Below, one piece after another: positions 44,136 through 53,572 of a stretch of DNA of 64,000 bases; the stretch's first letter is position 1, and each line of letters starts with the position of its first letter. The translations under genes were made by a program, and so were the position numbers. The notes beneath the pieces were generated by a model. That model saw nothing but the letters and a program-made list of their open reading frames with translations, made no database searches and was not told the origin of the DNA. Source of the stretch: Drosophila persimilis (Eukaryota > Arthropoda > Insecta > Diptera > Drosophilidae); contig NW_020825321.1 in the NCBI RefSeq assembly GCF_003286085.1, forward strand, positions 1,674,001 to 1,738,000, given 5' to 3'.

Positions 44136-45901
44136 TGTACTATTTTTCCATGCACTATCAGAACGTTCGCAGTTTGCTGGGAAAATTGCGTCAAATTCAT
44201 AGTAATAGCGCGTCCTTTGATTTCGATGCCATCGCGTTTACCGAAACCTGGCTTAACTCCTCTGTCAATGATCTTGAAATTTTCATTGATAGTTACACTA
44301 TTTATAGAATGGACCGCCCATCTTTTGCAGGTGGGGTTCTGATTGCAGTTAAATCTGTTTTCTCATCTGAGTTATTCCCATTCAATAACATCCATGGAAT
44401 TGAATTTCTTGCAGTCAAAGTTCGTGTTGGCTCCGTATTTTTCTATTTAACCTGCTCTTACATTCCTCCCAGGTCTGAAGCTGAGCTTTACTTACACCAC
44501 CTCTCAGCAATTAATACTGTTGTTTCTGCATTAGGGTGCAATGATCGAATTATTGTCATGGGTGACTTTAACCTCCCATTTCTTTCTTGGCTGCCTTGTA
44601 ATGACGCTAACCTGTTGTTTCCCAATTGCCATAATGACTTTATCAATGGGCTAACGGATATTTCCCTTGTCCAAATTAATACCGTTAAAAACGTTAGGGA
44701 CAGACTTCTTGACCTCGTTTTTGTTAACGATGGTTCTCTTGCTACGGTATCTAGAGCAAGCCCAATATCTCTCCCTGAAGATCCTTACCATCCAACTTTG
44801 TTGATATCACTGGAGTGTACACAATCTGGAGGTGCTGACAGTTCCATGGCTCCTTGTCACATAAAGTGTTTTCGCAAAACAAACTTTATCGATTTAGATC
44901 TACATCTCTCGTGTGTTGATTGGTCATTTCTTTATTCATTACCGAACATAGATGCAACTGTTAACTCGTTTTATAGTTCTATTTACTCCGCCCTTAATAC
45001 GTTTGTTCCAGATATCACTGTACCTGTATCGTCCAAGCCTCCCTGGTTCTCCAAGTATTTGTCATACTTAAAAAATAATAAATCCCGGCTCTATAAAAAG
45101 TACCAGAAGTCGGGCTCCACGTTGGCCTTAGCTCTATACTCCTCCGCTCGCTCTCTGTTCCTTGCCGTCAATAGTCAGTGTTATAATAATTACCTTTCAC
45201 AATGTAGTAGTAACTTTCGTAGTGATCCTAAAAAATTCTATTCGTTCGTTAACTCTAAGCGCAAGTCAAACGTTTTTCTTCCGTCCCTTCAGAACAAAAC
45301 AGAAACTTCTGCTGTTGGTATTGCAAATTTATTCGCTAACTTTTTCCAAACAACGTACTCGTCTCATATTTACAACGCATCCACTCCGTATCCGTACCAG
45401 CTACCTCAAGCTAACAGCATTTTTCTGCCCTTTTTCGAGGAAAGCGTTGTTCTGGAAGGTTTGTCATCTATGGACATATCGTTTTCTGCTGGTCCAGATA
45501 AGGTACCAAGTTGCATCTTAAAACACTGTGCCCACTCCTCTTGCAAACCCTTGACCTTTCTCTTCAACCTCTCCTTGGAACAGTCTTGTCTCCCAGTAAT
45601 TTGGAATGAGTCCTACATCATTCCGCTTCACAAAAAAGGTTCAAGATCAAACATTGAAAACTATCGTGGTATCGCAAAGCTTTCCGCCATCCCGAAGCTT
45701 CTTGAGTTCCTGGTCACCCGGCAATTGCAACATCTTTGTTGCAGCTTGATATCTCCGTCGCAACACGGTTTTTTCAGACATCGTTCAACTTCGACTAACC
45801 TTCTTGAGTTTTCTAACCTAATCCACCGTGGTTTTCAAATTGGTTTGCAGACGGATGTAGCAAGGATGTTACGGACTTCAGCAAGGCATTCGATTCTGTG
45901 A
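44135..45901 (+). pseudogene. CR1-a ORF2, first part: endonuclease and RT start
   Basis: 588 codons from ATG 44135. Endonuclease: MHYQNVRSLLGKLRQIH near residue 6, FTETWLN (catalytic Glu), GGVLIAVKSVF, IVMGDFNLPFLSW, RDRLLDLVFVND; the His end block (SDHHP type) reads EDPYHPTL here. RT begins about residue 440 (SAGPDKVPSCILKHCA, IPLHKKGSRSNIENYRGIAKLS, SPSQHGFFRHRSTSTNLLEF). The frame ends early in TSARHSIL because of a small shift at about 45862-45885; the correct phase (DFSKAFDSVNRALL) is in the next frame. Otherwise very well preserved. Confidence 0.9.
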
Positions 45902-46744
45902 ACCGTGCTCTGCTTATTCACAAGCTCTCTTTATTAGGGTTCCCAACGAATCTTCTAGATTGGATTTTGTCCTATCTCTCTAACCGTACTCAACGTGTTT
46001 TGTTTTCTAACGTGTTGTCAAATACTGTTAATGTTACTTCAGGTGTGCCACAGGGAAGTCATCTGGGCCCGCTTCTGTTTATTTTATTTGTGAATGACCT
46101 TCCTCAAGTTATAACATACTCTACTACACCAATGTATGCTGATGATGTTAAAATCTGTCTTTCTTACTCTGATTGGTATTTGCACACACGCCTTCAACTT
46201 GATCTAAGTGAACTACTACTGTGGTGTTCAACTAATCTTCTTTTTCTGAACCTTTCCAAATGCAAACATATGACATTTTACCGTCGTGCTCCTCATTTTG
46301 TCCCATTATGATCCGCAGTATAATGAGCAGCAGGCTGTTATTGAATCCGTGCAAAAGCAATTTTTAATGTTTGCCCTTTGGAACTTTAACTGGGACTCAG
46401 GTAGAATCTTGCCACCCTACCGATCTAGGCTAAATCTTATTGACCTGCCGTCGTTGCCCCATCGCAGAATATGCAATGGCGTAATGTTCGTGCACAAGCT
46501 CCTTCTTGGGACTGTTGACTCCCAAACTCTCTTGGGTCTGATTGAATTGGCCGTTCCATCTAGACCTACCCGTACTTTTAGGCCTATCCGTCTACCCATA
46601 TGTAGGTCTAATTATACTGATCATGAACCTTTTAGGGTTTTATGCCATAATTATAACTCCCTCTGTCAAACCCTATCCCCTGAACTGTCTCTTAAACTAA
46701 TTGCATGCAATATTTATAATCATTTAAATTTAGCTAACTTTTAA
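45902..46744 (+). pseudogene. CR1-a ORF2, second part: RT palm and C-terminus
   Basis: 45898-46311: LIHKLSLLGFP, GVPQGSHLGPLLFILFVNDLPQ, PMYADDVKICLSYS (catalytic Asp pair), NLSKCKHMTFYRRAP. A deletion of about 240 bp follows (36670-36900 of CR1-b has no counterpart), removing the RT thumb. 46286-46744 resumes with QAVIESVQKQFLMFAL and LIDLPSLPHRRICNGVMFVHKLLLG, ending in the stop after LNLANF. It differs from CR1-b in which segments were lost, so the deletions are independent, while the frameshift at 45885 is shared. Confidence 0.88.
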
Positions 46745-46817
46745 CTTATCTTTTTCCGCCCTTAGTAACTAAGTACCATTATTAACAGATAATTGTTAAT
46801 TTAATAAATAAATAATA
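46745..46817 (+). mobile_element. CR1-a 3' UTR and A-rich tail
   Basis: Short 3' UTR ending AATTTAATAAATAAATAATAA, the same tail as CR1-b at 37332. LOA-D coding sequence resumes right after it (KKVATLSALRM phase). Confidence 0.75.
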
Positions 46818-47785
46818 AAAAGAAGGTGGCAACACTTTCCGCACTCAGAATGAGAGAAGCCAGACTGTGGAAAGCGTCCGCGGTTGGGCACTCGGGAATC
46901 CTGACGAGACTCCCGCAATTACCAGAGACGACAGATTATTGTATCCCTAGTGATCACCTCTCGACGCTTTTCCAGGAATCAATCCCACCTAGGGAAGACT
47001 GGGAGATGGGCGAACCAGAAATGCTGTTCACTTCTACACTGATGGCTCAAAGCTAGACGGCCGCGTGGGAGGCGGAGTCTCCTGCAGCGAGCTGAACATC
47101 AGTCATTGCTTCAGGCTCCCGGACCACTGCAGTGTGTTCCAAGCGGAGGTTGTCGCCATCAAGGAGGCCATTTCCATCGTCTCCAAACTACTTATAGATA
47201 CGCACTTAGTGTGCGTTTTCTCGGACAGCCAAGCAGCTCAATATTGTTGAACTCAGCGACCGTAAATGACTGTAAATGGCGAACGACGCCGCCGACGAGC
47301 TAGCAAGACAGGGTACTACGAATCCTCTCCTATCGGAGAAGAAGCAGGTAGCGATGCCTCTGGCTACGTGCAGGCTCCTCACGCACGAATTGTTCGAGCA
47401 AAATGCCAATAGTAGATGGCAGCAAACCGCATCCTGTAAAATCTCAAGATTGATATGGCCATATCGATCGAAGAAGCGCTCAGCCGAGCTGTATAGACTC
47501 AGCAGAGTACAGTGCTCTGCAGTTACTCGAGCCATTACGGGACACTGGCAGATCGGCATACATGCTTCTAGACTGTCAATCCCTCATAACGACTTCTGCA
47601 GGAGTTGTCGCGACGAGGAAGAGGAGGAATCGGTCCCCCACTTCTTCTGCCACTGCCCGGCCCTTGGAAATCGTCGTCTTCGTATTTTCGGGGCAGCTTT
47701 CCTCACGGACATTTCGGACCTGTCCGAAATCAAACCGGGGACCTTGTCCAGATTCATCCAAGCCTCCGGATGGGACTGCCCTTAA
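46818..47785 (+). pseudogene. LOA-D ORF2, last part: RNase H and C-terminal domain
   Basis: Continuation of 42481. VATLSALRMREARLWKAS aligns to AEMAAIRLRDSEQW of LOA-A, showing that little or nothing was lost at the insertion. RNase H: FYTDGSKLDGRVGGGVSC (47030-47100, frame-shifted), FQAEVVAIKEAI, FSDSQAAQYC. A deletion near 47245 removes the VPRH segment, and NDAADELARQGT follows in 47276-47785. C-terminal motif CRSCRDEEEEESVPHFFCHC. Ends ASGWDCP and stop. Confidence 0.85.
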
Positions 47786-47932
47786 TCCTGCCGTAGTCCG
47801 CTCTCACGGTTCAGGCAACGAGAAGGGGCACATGCCCATGCGGCAACACAACGGACTTTCTATAGGTCCAAGTGAGCTCGCGGGCGGGAGGCTCACATCC
47901 CCCCCTCCCGGCTACCGCCTTAACCTAACCTA
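47786..47932 (+). mobile_element. LOA-D 3' UTR and (CCTAA)n tail
   Basis: The 3' UTR differs from LOA-A but ends the same way: TTAACCTAACCTAA at 47919-47932, then BEL-A LTR-like sequence. Confidence 0.7.
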
Positions 47933-48030
47933 ATTAAGGTTTGTTTGGTTGTATAAGAAGCCGTTTACTTTTCATTTCGTCAACGAAAATGTTTTCCTTT
48001 TGAAAACGAATAAATCTTGCGTACTCAAAA
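47933..48030 (+). mobile_element. BEL-A LTR-like fragment
   Basis: TTAAGGTTTGTTTGGTTGTATAAG and onward to AAATCTTGCG matches 38770-38852. LOA-D is therefore flanked on both sides by BEL-A LTR sequence, but the right piece repeats about 80 bp from well inside the left piece. Either a very long target duplication followed by deletion or a second LTR fragment. Confidence 0.5.
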
Positions 48031-49214
48031 GCTTCATGAGTAGGACTCTATTTATAATTCTGAAAAGAAAATAAGCTAATTTTTTGGATGGGTGAAAGTA
48101 GAGCGGGAAGAAGAGGATGAACTTTGGCTTGATTTTCAATAAGGAATGTTATGCGGCCCTTTGTTTAGCCTCCACCACCAATTGCTCCGGTGAAAATATA
48201 ACAGAATAAAAAAACATACATACATCTTAAATTATGCTTATTCACTGTAATAAGTAATTTAAGCATCTCGACCTTCAACACATTAAGAGTCTATGGTAAT
48301 TTAAGAAAGTTTAGTTTTTTGAGTGTTCCGAAATAATAAAATTACGTAATTTTTGTATCCCATAGAAAACAAATTAACAGCGATTTCTTAACAAATCTCA
48401 CCGCAAACTAAGACTAATAAAAATTGATGTTTAATAACCACAACAAGATTTTTCTGTTTTGCGAAAATGCAATTATCTAAATGCTAAATGCTGAAGTAAG
48501 AGCCAACTGATAATAATAATAAAACTTTGTCAAAACAAGACTAAAATGTTTCCAAGAAGAGTATTTTGGTATTTCTTTATCTCAGATATTCGCATAAATA
48601 ATATTTTCAACCTCTGTCAATTGTTATGATCCTCAAATTTCATCAAAATCGACTGCAGTTTAGGAGCGGCCCTTAATGCTTTTTCTTTGTATCAAAAAAA
48701 TGTGAGGATGTGAGGTCTGGGGCTCTCATTTTAATGCTTCCAATTCCTCGGCTATGCAGTAATTTCCGCAAGGGAATTTCCGTCGGTTTACGTATAATAA
48801 TAAGTCGGCAGTTTCGGCTCCAAATTTTCGTTTTCTGTGTAGGTTCATTGTTAGTTCTTCCTGGTGCTCTGGCGGTATGAAATTCTTCTTTAGCTGGGTT
48901 GGCTTTAAAATTATCCCATGTCGTAATTGCGAGTAGTTTCTTAGTTTTTATTTTGTTAGCTTTTGCCATTCTGCTCAGAATTCTTTTTTCTCGTTAAAGC
49001 ATTGCTCACATTTTCAAATATTCGAATCCTTATTCGATCAAATTCGGGAACAGTGACTTTTCTCTTATTTTTGTTTTGGTTCCCTTGAGGTCTTTGTACG
49101 CTTTGATTTGTTGTCCGTCGCTGCATGCCTCTGCCATGCGTCTCCCGGTAGTAGGTGAACTGCTCATCCGCCAGGTATTCGGGTTGTTGTACCACATAAA
49201 TCACGTGATCTGAT
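48031..49214 (-). mobile_element. Element X, longest copy, unidentified
   Basis: Minus strand. Two overlapping frames: 48956-49214 (part of a longer frame that runs into the neighbour; content DEQFTYYRETHGRGMQRR, NQNKNKRKVTVPEFDRIRI) and 48673-48969 (KKLLAITTWDNFKANPAKEE, WSRNCRLIIIRKPTEIPL). Both are Lys/Arg/Asn-rich, as nucleic-acid-binding ORF1 proteins often are, but I do not recognise the family. To the left (3' on the element strand) is about 640 bp without a frame that recurs at 25192-25635 and beside the LOA-A copies, where an endonuclease-like frame follows (5308-5520). The order basic ORF then endonuclease suggests a non-LTR retrotransposon. Confidence 0.45.
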
Positions 49215-50052
49215 TTATATATATATATTATATAAAATGCAGAGAGGCAATGGGTAGCCGCGTACAGCATAAACGATCTTGTCGCACTCGTCAGAAGTAG
49301 TCACCATTGCTTGGTCCTCGGGTCCTCGGGTATTCAGCATTAATATTGAGAAGGTACTGTTGATTAACATCGCCTTCGTGCTCATGTAGGTCAAAAGCTC
49401 CATGAAGCATAGTCTTGTGTCAATCATGACGCCAAGGTACTTCACCGCCCTCTTTGATGAAACTGTGTTGCGTGCCACTGTGATGTTGGCCATACCTTCT
49501 TCTGGCTGGACATCAGCACTGCCTTGGTCGTGTGAGGTGCGAATTCGACCCCATGAGCTCCAACCACTGTTTAATACGAGCAATTGTCTGAATGCAGGTC
49601 ATCCCCACGACGAACATGTCTTTTGCCACCACTAGAACTGCTACCTTATCTGTAAAAGTCACCACATGCGCTCCGTTTGGGAGTCTAGGCCGCAATATGC
49701 TGACCACCGCGGGACTCTAGATACCTCGTCTTGCTTCGTTCCACCCAACGTGTCGTACAAAAGCTGGCTTTGCGAAATCCGGTTTGGTGCCGTGACAACT
49801 GTGTGCATACCACTTTCTCGAGCAGTTTACCCGCTGTGGCGTTCAGGCAGATTGGCCTTTACGACGACACTGTCTCGGCTTGGGAATGAGCACAAGCTTC
49901 TACTTCTTCTACCTCTCAGGAAATACTCCTGCGATTTTGACCTTCTCGATAGTCACCTCTTCGATGAGAATCTGATAAGGTGTTTCCATTCCACTCCATT
50001 TCCGGCTCGGACCGGTCGCTTATCGACGGAAAGCACTGGCGTTTGCTGTCTT
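49215..50052 (-). pseudogene. R1-clade non-LTR RT relic
   Basis: Minus strand, several frames. From right to left: a pre-palm segment (IAGVFPER and KLVLIPKP near 49880-49960), the catalytic block in 49513-49707 (HVVTFTDKVAVLVVAKD, where F-A-D-D has decayed to F-T-D-K), and 49215-49583 (RAVKYLGVMIDTRLCFMELLTYMSTKA, AVRGYPLPLC). The combination of VVAKD after the catalytic box and AVKYLGVMIDTRL is typical of R1-like elements. No 28S rDNA flanks are present, so it is not a standard R1 insertion. Confidence 0.7.
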
Positions 50053-50420
50053 ATTTTTTCATGGGCAAAATATGTACTTTATTGTTAACGAGCTTACTGT
50101 TACCTATAGTGGCAACCTAATCTAGTTTTACATTTAAGGGAAGGAACAATAGATCACAGGTGATACATACATAAAATTATTTTAAAAAATGAATGGAATA
50201 TTACTGTAGGGATCTTGTAGGGAGATCGACGGCTGTCACCTTTTGAATCTTCTTTTACTTGGCTTGGTTTTTAGTCGTTTGGCTAGTCTAACCACCAAGG
50301 CGATGCAAATACCTCGCTGCATGCAATTGCAAAACATCGCCCATGGTAATAAGGGTTTTGGAGTTCAGTGCCTTGTCCAGTAAAACACCTAAATATTTAT
50401 TATTATTATTCATTACCTCT
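50053..50420 (-). pseudogene. Non-LTR-like 3' fragment inside the R1 relic
   Basis: Minus strand from about 50420 reads YLGVLLDKALNSKTLITMGDV and then LQLHAARYLHRLGG, followed by non-coding sequence. A (TAA)n-like run lies at about 50398-50412. The block interrupts R1 homology, which resumes at about 50560. YLGV.LD is a general non-LTR RT thumb pattern, so I leave the family open. Confidence 0.3.
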
Positions 50421-50588
50421 GAGCCATGGTGGCGGTGCATGCTCACTCCAGGCTCTCAATGTTTTGGTTGCACATGCATTCCGCATTTTCATCCGTCGTG
50501 AGGTTGGTCATCAGCTCCGTGAACAGCAAGGTCCTAGGGCTATCGGCGTTATAACATTTCCATCTAGACACCGTTGCCTCGACGCTAG
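50421..50588. other. Unassigned spacer
   Basis: Short stretch between two relics, no motif seen. Confidence 0.25.
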
Positions 50589-50894
50589 CTATCTGTTGAT
50601 ATGGTCGCTCGCTGTGTTGGCGTGGCTCATACTCCAGCGCAATATAATGTATCTGCTAACGAGGATAATATCGACGACCAACCCGACGCCTGCTCTGAAC
50701 AATGTGTGCTGCACAGCCTGACTCTCTAGCAATGCCCTGCCTCTTGCATTCGTCGCGACGCTGCCCCACTCCTCTGCCCACGCGTTAAGGTCGCCACCGA
50801 TAGTCACTGGGTGTCGACTTCTAACATCAGCCGCTATGTTGTCAAGAATTCTGAGTGAATTCAGAGCGGAACAACTTTTACGCTTACGAATCAA
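50589..50894 (-). pseudogene. R1-clade endonuclease relic
   Basis: 101-codon minus-strand frame. LRILDNIAADVRSRHPVTIGGDLNAWAEEWGS carries the APE endonuclease Asp-x-Asn block with the AWAEEWGS extension typical of R1-clade elements. Then NARGRALLESQAVQHTLF, FRAGVGLVVDIILVSR and ASDHINR (the usual SDH catalytic His end). It is upstream of the R1 RT relic on the same strand, so the two are probably one element. Confidence 0.72.
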
Positions 50895-51469
50895 ACCACT
50901 GAGCTTCTATTGGTGAGCTGCACTGGTGTGTCGCTGCATATTATCCATTGCGCGGCTTCTTTGGTGGCATCTAAGAGGAAGCCAGGAGACTACATAGATC
51001 TGTACGGCTCACTGAGGATGGGAAGGTCTATCGCCATTTATTGAACGATTTGGCTCAGAAGGTCGTGAGCCGCCTCGCAGTGCTTGCGGTTACGCATCTT
51101 CATAATTGGTGCGGTGTACTGGACAGATGGTTGCAACAGAATACGTCGAAATTACCCAGATGTAGTGGCCAGACTATACCGGTTTTAAGTTCAATTCGAC
51201 CATACCATGAACGTTATGAAAACTACATAAGAGTGCGAGATAAAATCTTTGATAATAAATTGGCGTCGTTACAGGGCAGAACGATGAGATCGATTTTACG
51301 TATGCGGAAATTTTGGGAAAGCATACGCAATATGAATCCGTAAATTTCGTAAATAATCATTATTTATTTTTTTTAATAAAAAAAAATCTCGTGCTTTTAA
51401 TGGACCTAGAAAAATACTATTTACACCAACATCTTTATCTTTATCACCAATATCTTTATTCTTTATACA
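50895..51469. other. Unassigned stretch
   Basis: The plus-strand frame 51041-51343 (100 codons, RVRDKIFDNKLASLQGRTMRSILRMRKFW) has a basic C-terminus but no recognised motif. It could be a small relic of the neighbouring hAT or R1 element. 51340-51400 is AT-rich with AATAATCATTATT, a word that recurs in the palindrome at 52437-52530. Confidence 0.3.
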
Positions 51470-51800
51470 TCGAAGTTAGGGAAACGGTATCGAAGCTCCT
51501 CCCAATACTCCATAATATTGGAGGTCAAGCTAATTGGCTTTGGGGTATAGTCGTCAATTTCGGCATATCCTTTCTTGGTCTGCTCGCTTTCCATCCTCAG
51601 TTTCGTCTTCTGAAGCTACCTCAATAGTTTTGCAAAAACTCGTTCAATAGCGAGCAGGTGTTTGAGTTTTGCGATGTAACGAACGAAGTTGTCGCGCATG
51701 TGCTGCTTGAGCAAGGATGTGCTATTGCACTAGTCTGAAATATTAATTTTTAATAAGTTATGTTATATGTATATAAATGATTTAAATATTAACGGGAGCT
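51470..51800 (-). pseudogene. hAT transposase C-terminal relic, inverted
   Basis: Minus strand. From right to left: intron-like sequence (GTTAATATTTAAATC to ATATTTCAG at about 51742-51800), then an exon starting ACTAGTGCAATAGCACATCC, then further left a degenerate segment whose codons suggest the hAT dimerisation block (IMEYWEELRYRFPNF, about 51480-51525). Broken by stops. The right 130 bp are the inverted partner of 52132-52250. Confidence 0.5.
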
Positions 51801-52262
51801 GCAGCTGAGTGGAGTGACTTGAAAAGGCTTGTTAATACCCTGGAATCGGCATACCTTGCAACAGTAAAATTACAAAGCACTCAATTATTCATGGGTGACT
51901 TCTACAAGCTATGGCTGGAGCTCAAGCTCACTGTGGCAGCAGCAAGTATCAGAAAGCCAAGCTTTGAGCCAGTGCATCTGTGACAGAGAGGAGAGCCTTT
52001 TGGGGTGCGATGCAATCGTTTGCAGTTTCTACTTGGATCCACGGATAAGACGAGTATTGCTGCAGTACCCAATAAGCCTGATGCTCGCCAGAGCTCAGTT
52101 AAAGCAGCTTTTCTTGCAGCTTTTTTATTTGAAAGAACCCGTTAGTATTTATATCATTTATTTACATATAACATAGCATATTAAAAATGAATATTTCAGA
52201 CTAGTGCAATACCACAGCCTTGCTCAAGCAGTTCAACCGCGACAACTAAATAAACGTATTTC
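51801..52262 (+). pseudogene. hAT transposase relic with intron
   Basis: Plus strand. Codons from about 51805: WSDLKRLVNTLESAYLATVK, then LQSTQLFMGDFYKLWLELKL. This is the conserved hAT block (L-x-P-x-Y-x-A-T-x-x-L-Q and DFY-x-LWLEL). After a one-base shift near 51975, REESLLGCDAIVCSFYLDPR and VLLQYPISLMLARAQLKQLF give the LDPR block of hAT elements. At 52137-52199 a GT...AG intron-like segment (GTTAGTATTTATATC to ATATTTCAG) precedes a second exon starting ACTAGTGC. No complete transposase is present. Confidence 0.65.
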
Positions 52263-52590
52263 CGACAACAAAACCAAAAATAACAAAAAAATTTAATGTA
52301 TTTTCAAAAAGAAAATTAAGCGCAGGGTGTAGTTTTGTGGTCCTTTGATAAGGATATGCAATAATATTGGCGAACATTCTAACACAGAAGCCGTATTCCT
52401 GTTGAGTTTTATTTTAAGCGAAAAAAATAAAAATCATAGATAATCATTATTTTTTAGTTTTATTTTTTTGATCAAGAATAATGATTAAGTCTAAGTTTTA
52501 TCAAATTACTCAAAAATAATGATTATCTGTGAAGAAAACCGTAAAAAATTGAAATATGTTTATTACCAAGTAATTTTTATTATTTAACTT
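52263..52590. other. AT-rich gene-free stretch with palindrome
   Basis: No coding content. The imperfect palindrome at about 52437-52524 pairs TAGATAATCATTATTTTT with AAAAATAATGATTATCTG and has a second nested copy of the same word pair in its loop (AGAATAATGATTAAG). Possibly the terminal region of the hAT element or of a small inverted-repeat element. Confidence 0.4.
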
Positions 52591-53060
52591 ATAATGATTG
52601 CGGTCCCAGAAGGAAACTTCTAGTAGCTTCCGTGGTGAATGATCAGCTAGATGGTAGACTTTACGCTTCAATCAAGTTTGCTAAATTCTCCGAAATGGGA
52701 TTATTAGATACCGGTGCAAATATTAGTTGTTTAGCGAATCCAGCTTAGCGAAGCAAGTTTGGATACAATAAGGATATAAGTAATTTGAAAAAAGTATCTT
52801 CAGGAGTTATGACCGCAGAATGCAAAAGTCGGGAGGTTATAGGTTCTGTGTGGATGGAAGTATGGAAGATGGAAGAAATGAAGCCAATTCTCTTTTTCAT
52901 TATTCCGTCGTTAGACAAGCGAGTCATTCTGGGAATAGGTTAATAAATTCTCTTAAAGTCACTCCAGACAGTGAAATCACAGAAAAATTTGAGGAGAATA
53001 ATTATCGGTTGACGATAGAACCGAAAAGACAGCTAGAAGTAATCATCGATTTGTTTTAAA
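52591..53060 (+). pseudogene. Gyp-C aspartic protease region
   Basis: Plus strand. The protease block FAKFSEMGLLDTGANISCLA (active Asp-Thr-Gly near 52697), then a stop at 52746 and a frameshift; the downstream KRVILGIG block at about 52916-52940 is the second strand. 52820-53059 is another phase with ITEKFEENNYRLTIEPKRQ. The flap residues are scrambled by frameshifts. It belongs to a Ty3/gypsy pol. Confidence 0.75.
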
Positions 53061-53572
53061 ATTATTAGGAGGAACACCCTGGATAAAACATGAGATTGAG
53101 ATTGGCACAGCTCGAGCGGTAAAGCAACGCTTCTATCCAGTTTCCCCAGCCGTGGAAAAGCGTATGTTCAAAGAAATTGATAGAATGCTTCACCTAGGAG
53201 TGATAGAGACTTCCACCAGCGCTTGGAGCTCACCGATGCGATAAGCGATCAAACCGGGTAAGGTACGTTTATGTCTAAATGCCAGAAAAATAAATGAGGT
53301 GACCAAAAAGTTGCCTATCTATTGGCCAGTATCGAGGGAATCTTCGCGAGACTACCATAAGCAAACATAATCACCAAAATTGATCTGAAGGATGCATATG
53401 GCAGTTAGCACTGTAGGAAGAATCTAACGCCATTACAGCTTTTACAATACCTGGGAGACCCCTATATCAGTTTACAGTAATGCCCTTTGGACACATACAG
53501 GCTATGTGTCGGCTGATGGATGAATTGATCCCTCCAGGGCAGAAATATTGTGTGTTTGGTTATCTCGATGAT
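53061..53572 (+). pseudogene. Gyp-C reverse transcriptase, N-terminal part
   Basis: Plus strand, several phases. IEIGTARAVKQRFYPVSPAV and MFKEIDRMLHLGVIE start RT, then STSAWSSPM (next residue is a stop), VRLCLNARKINEVT, ITKIDLKDAYG (catalytic Asp) and MPFGHIQAMCRLMDELI, ending FGYLDD at 53572. At least three stops. The YLDD codons fall exactly in the target duplication of LOA-C; RT continues at 56457. Confidence 0.82.
53561..53572 (+). repeat. Target-site duplication of LOA-C, left
   Basis: TATCTCGATGAT, repeated at 56457-56468 on the other side of LOA-C. In the Gyp-C frame these bases encode YLDD. Confidence 0.88.

Noticed and set aside
49215-50894. R1 relic as evidence of an rDNA locus
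   Set aside because: No 28S sequence flanks it, and the RT active site is mutated (FTDK), so it is a stray relic.
51680-52250. Inverted repeat as terminal inverted repeats of a small DNA transposon
   Set aside because: The arms consist of hAT intron and exon sequence, and coding sequence continues beyond both arms, so they are internal, not termini.
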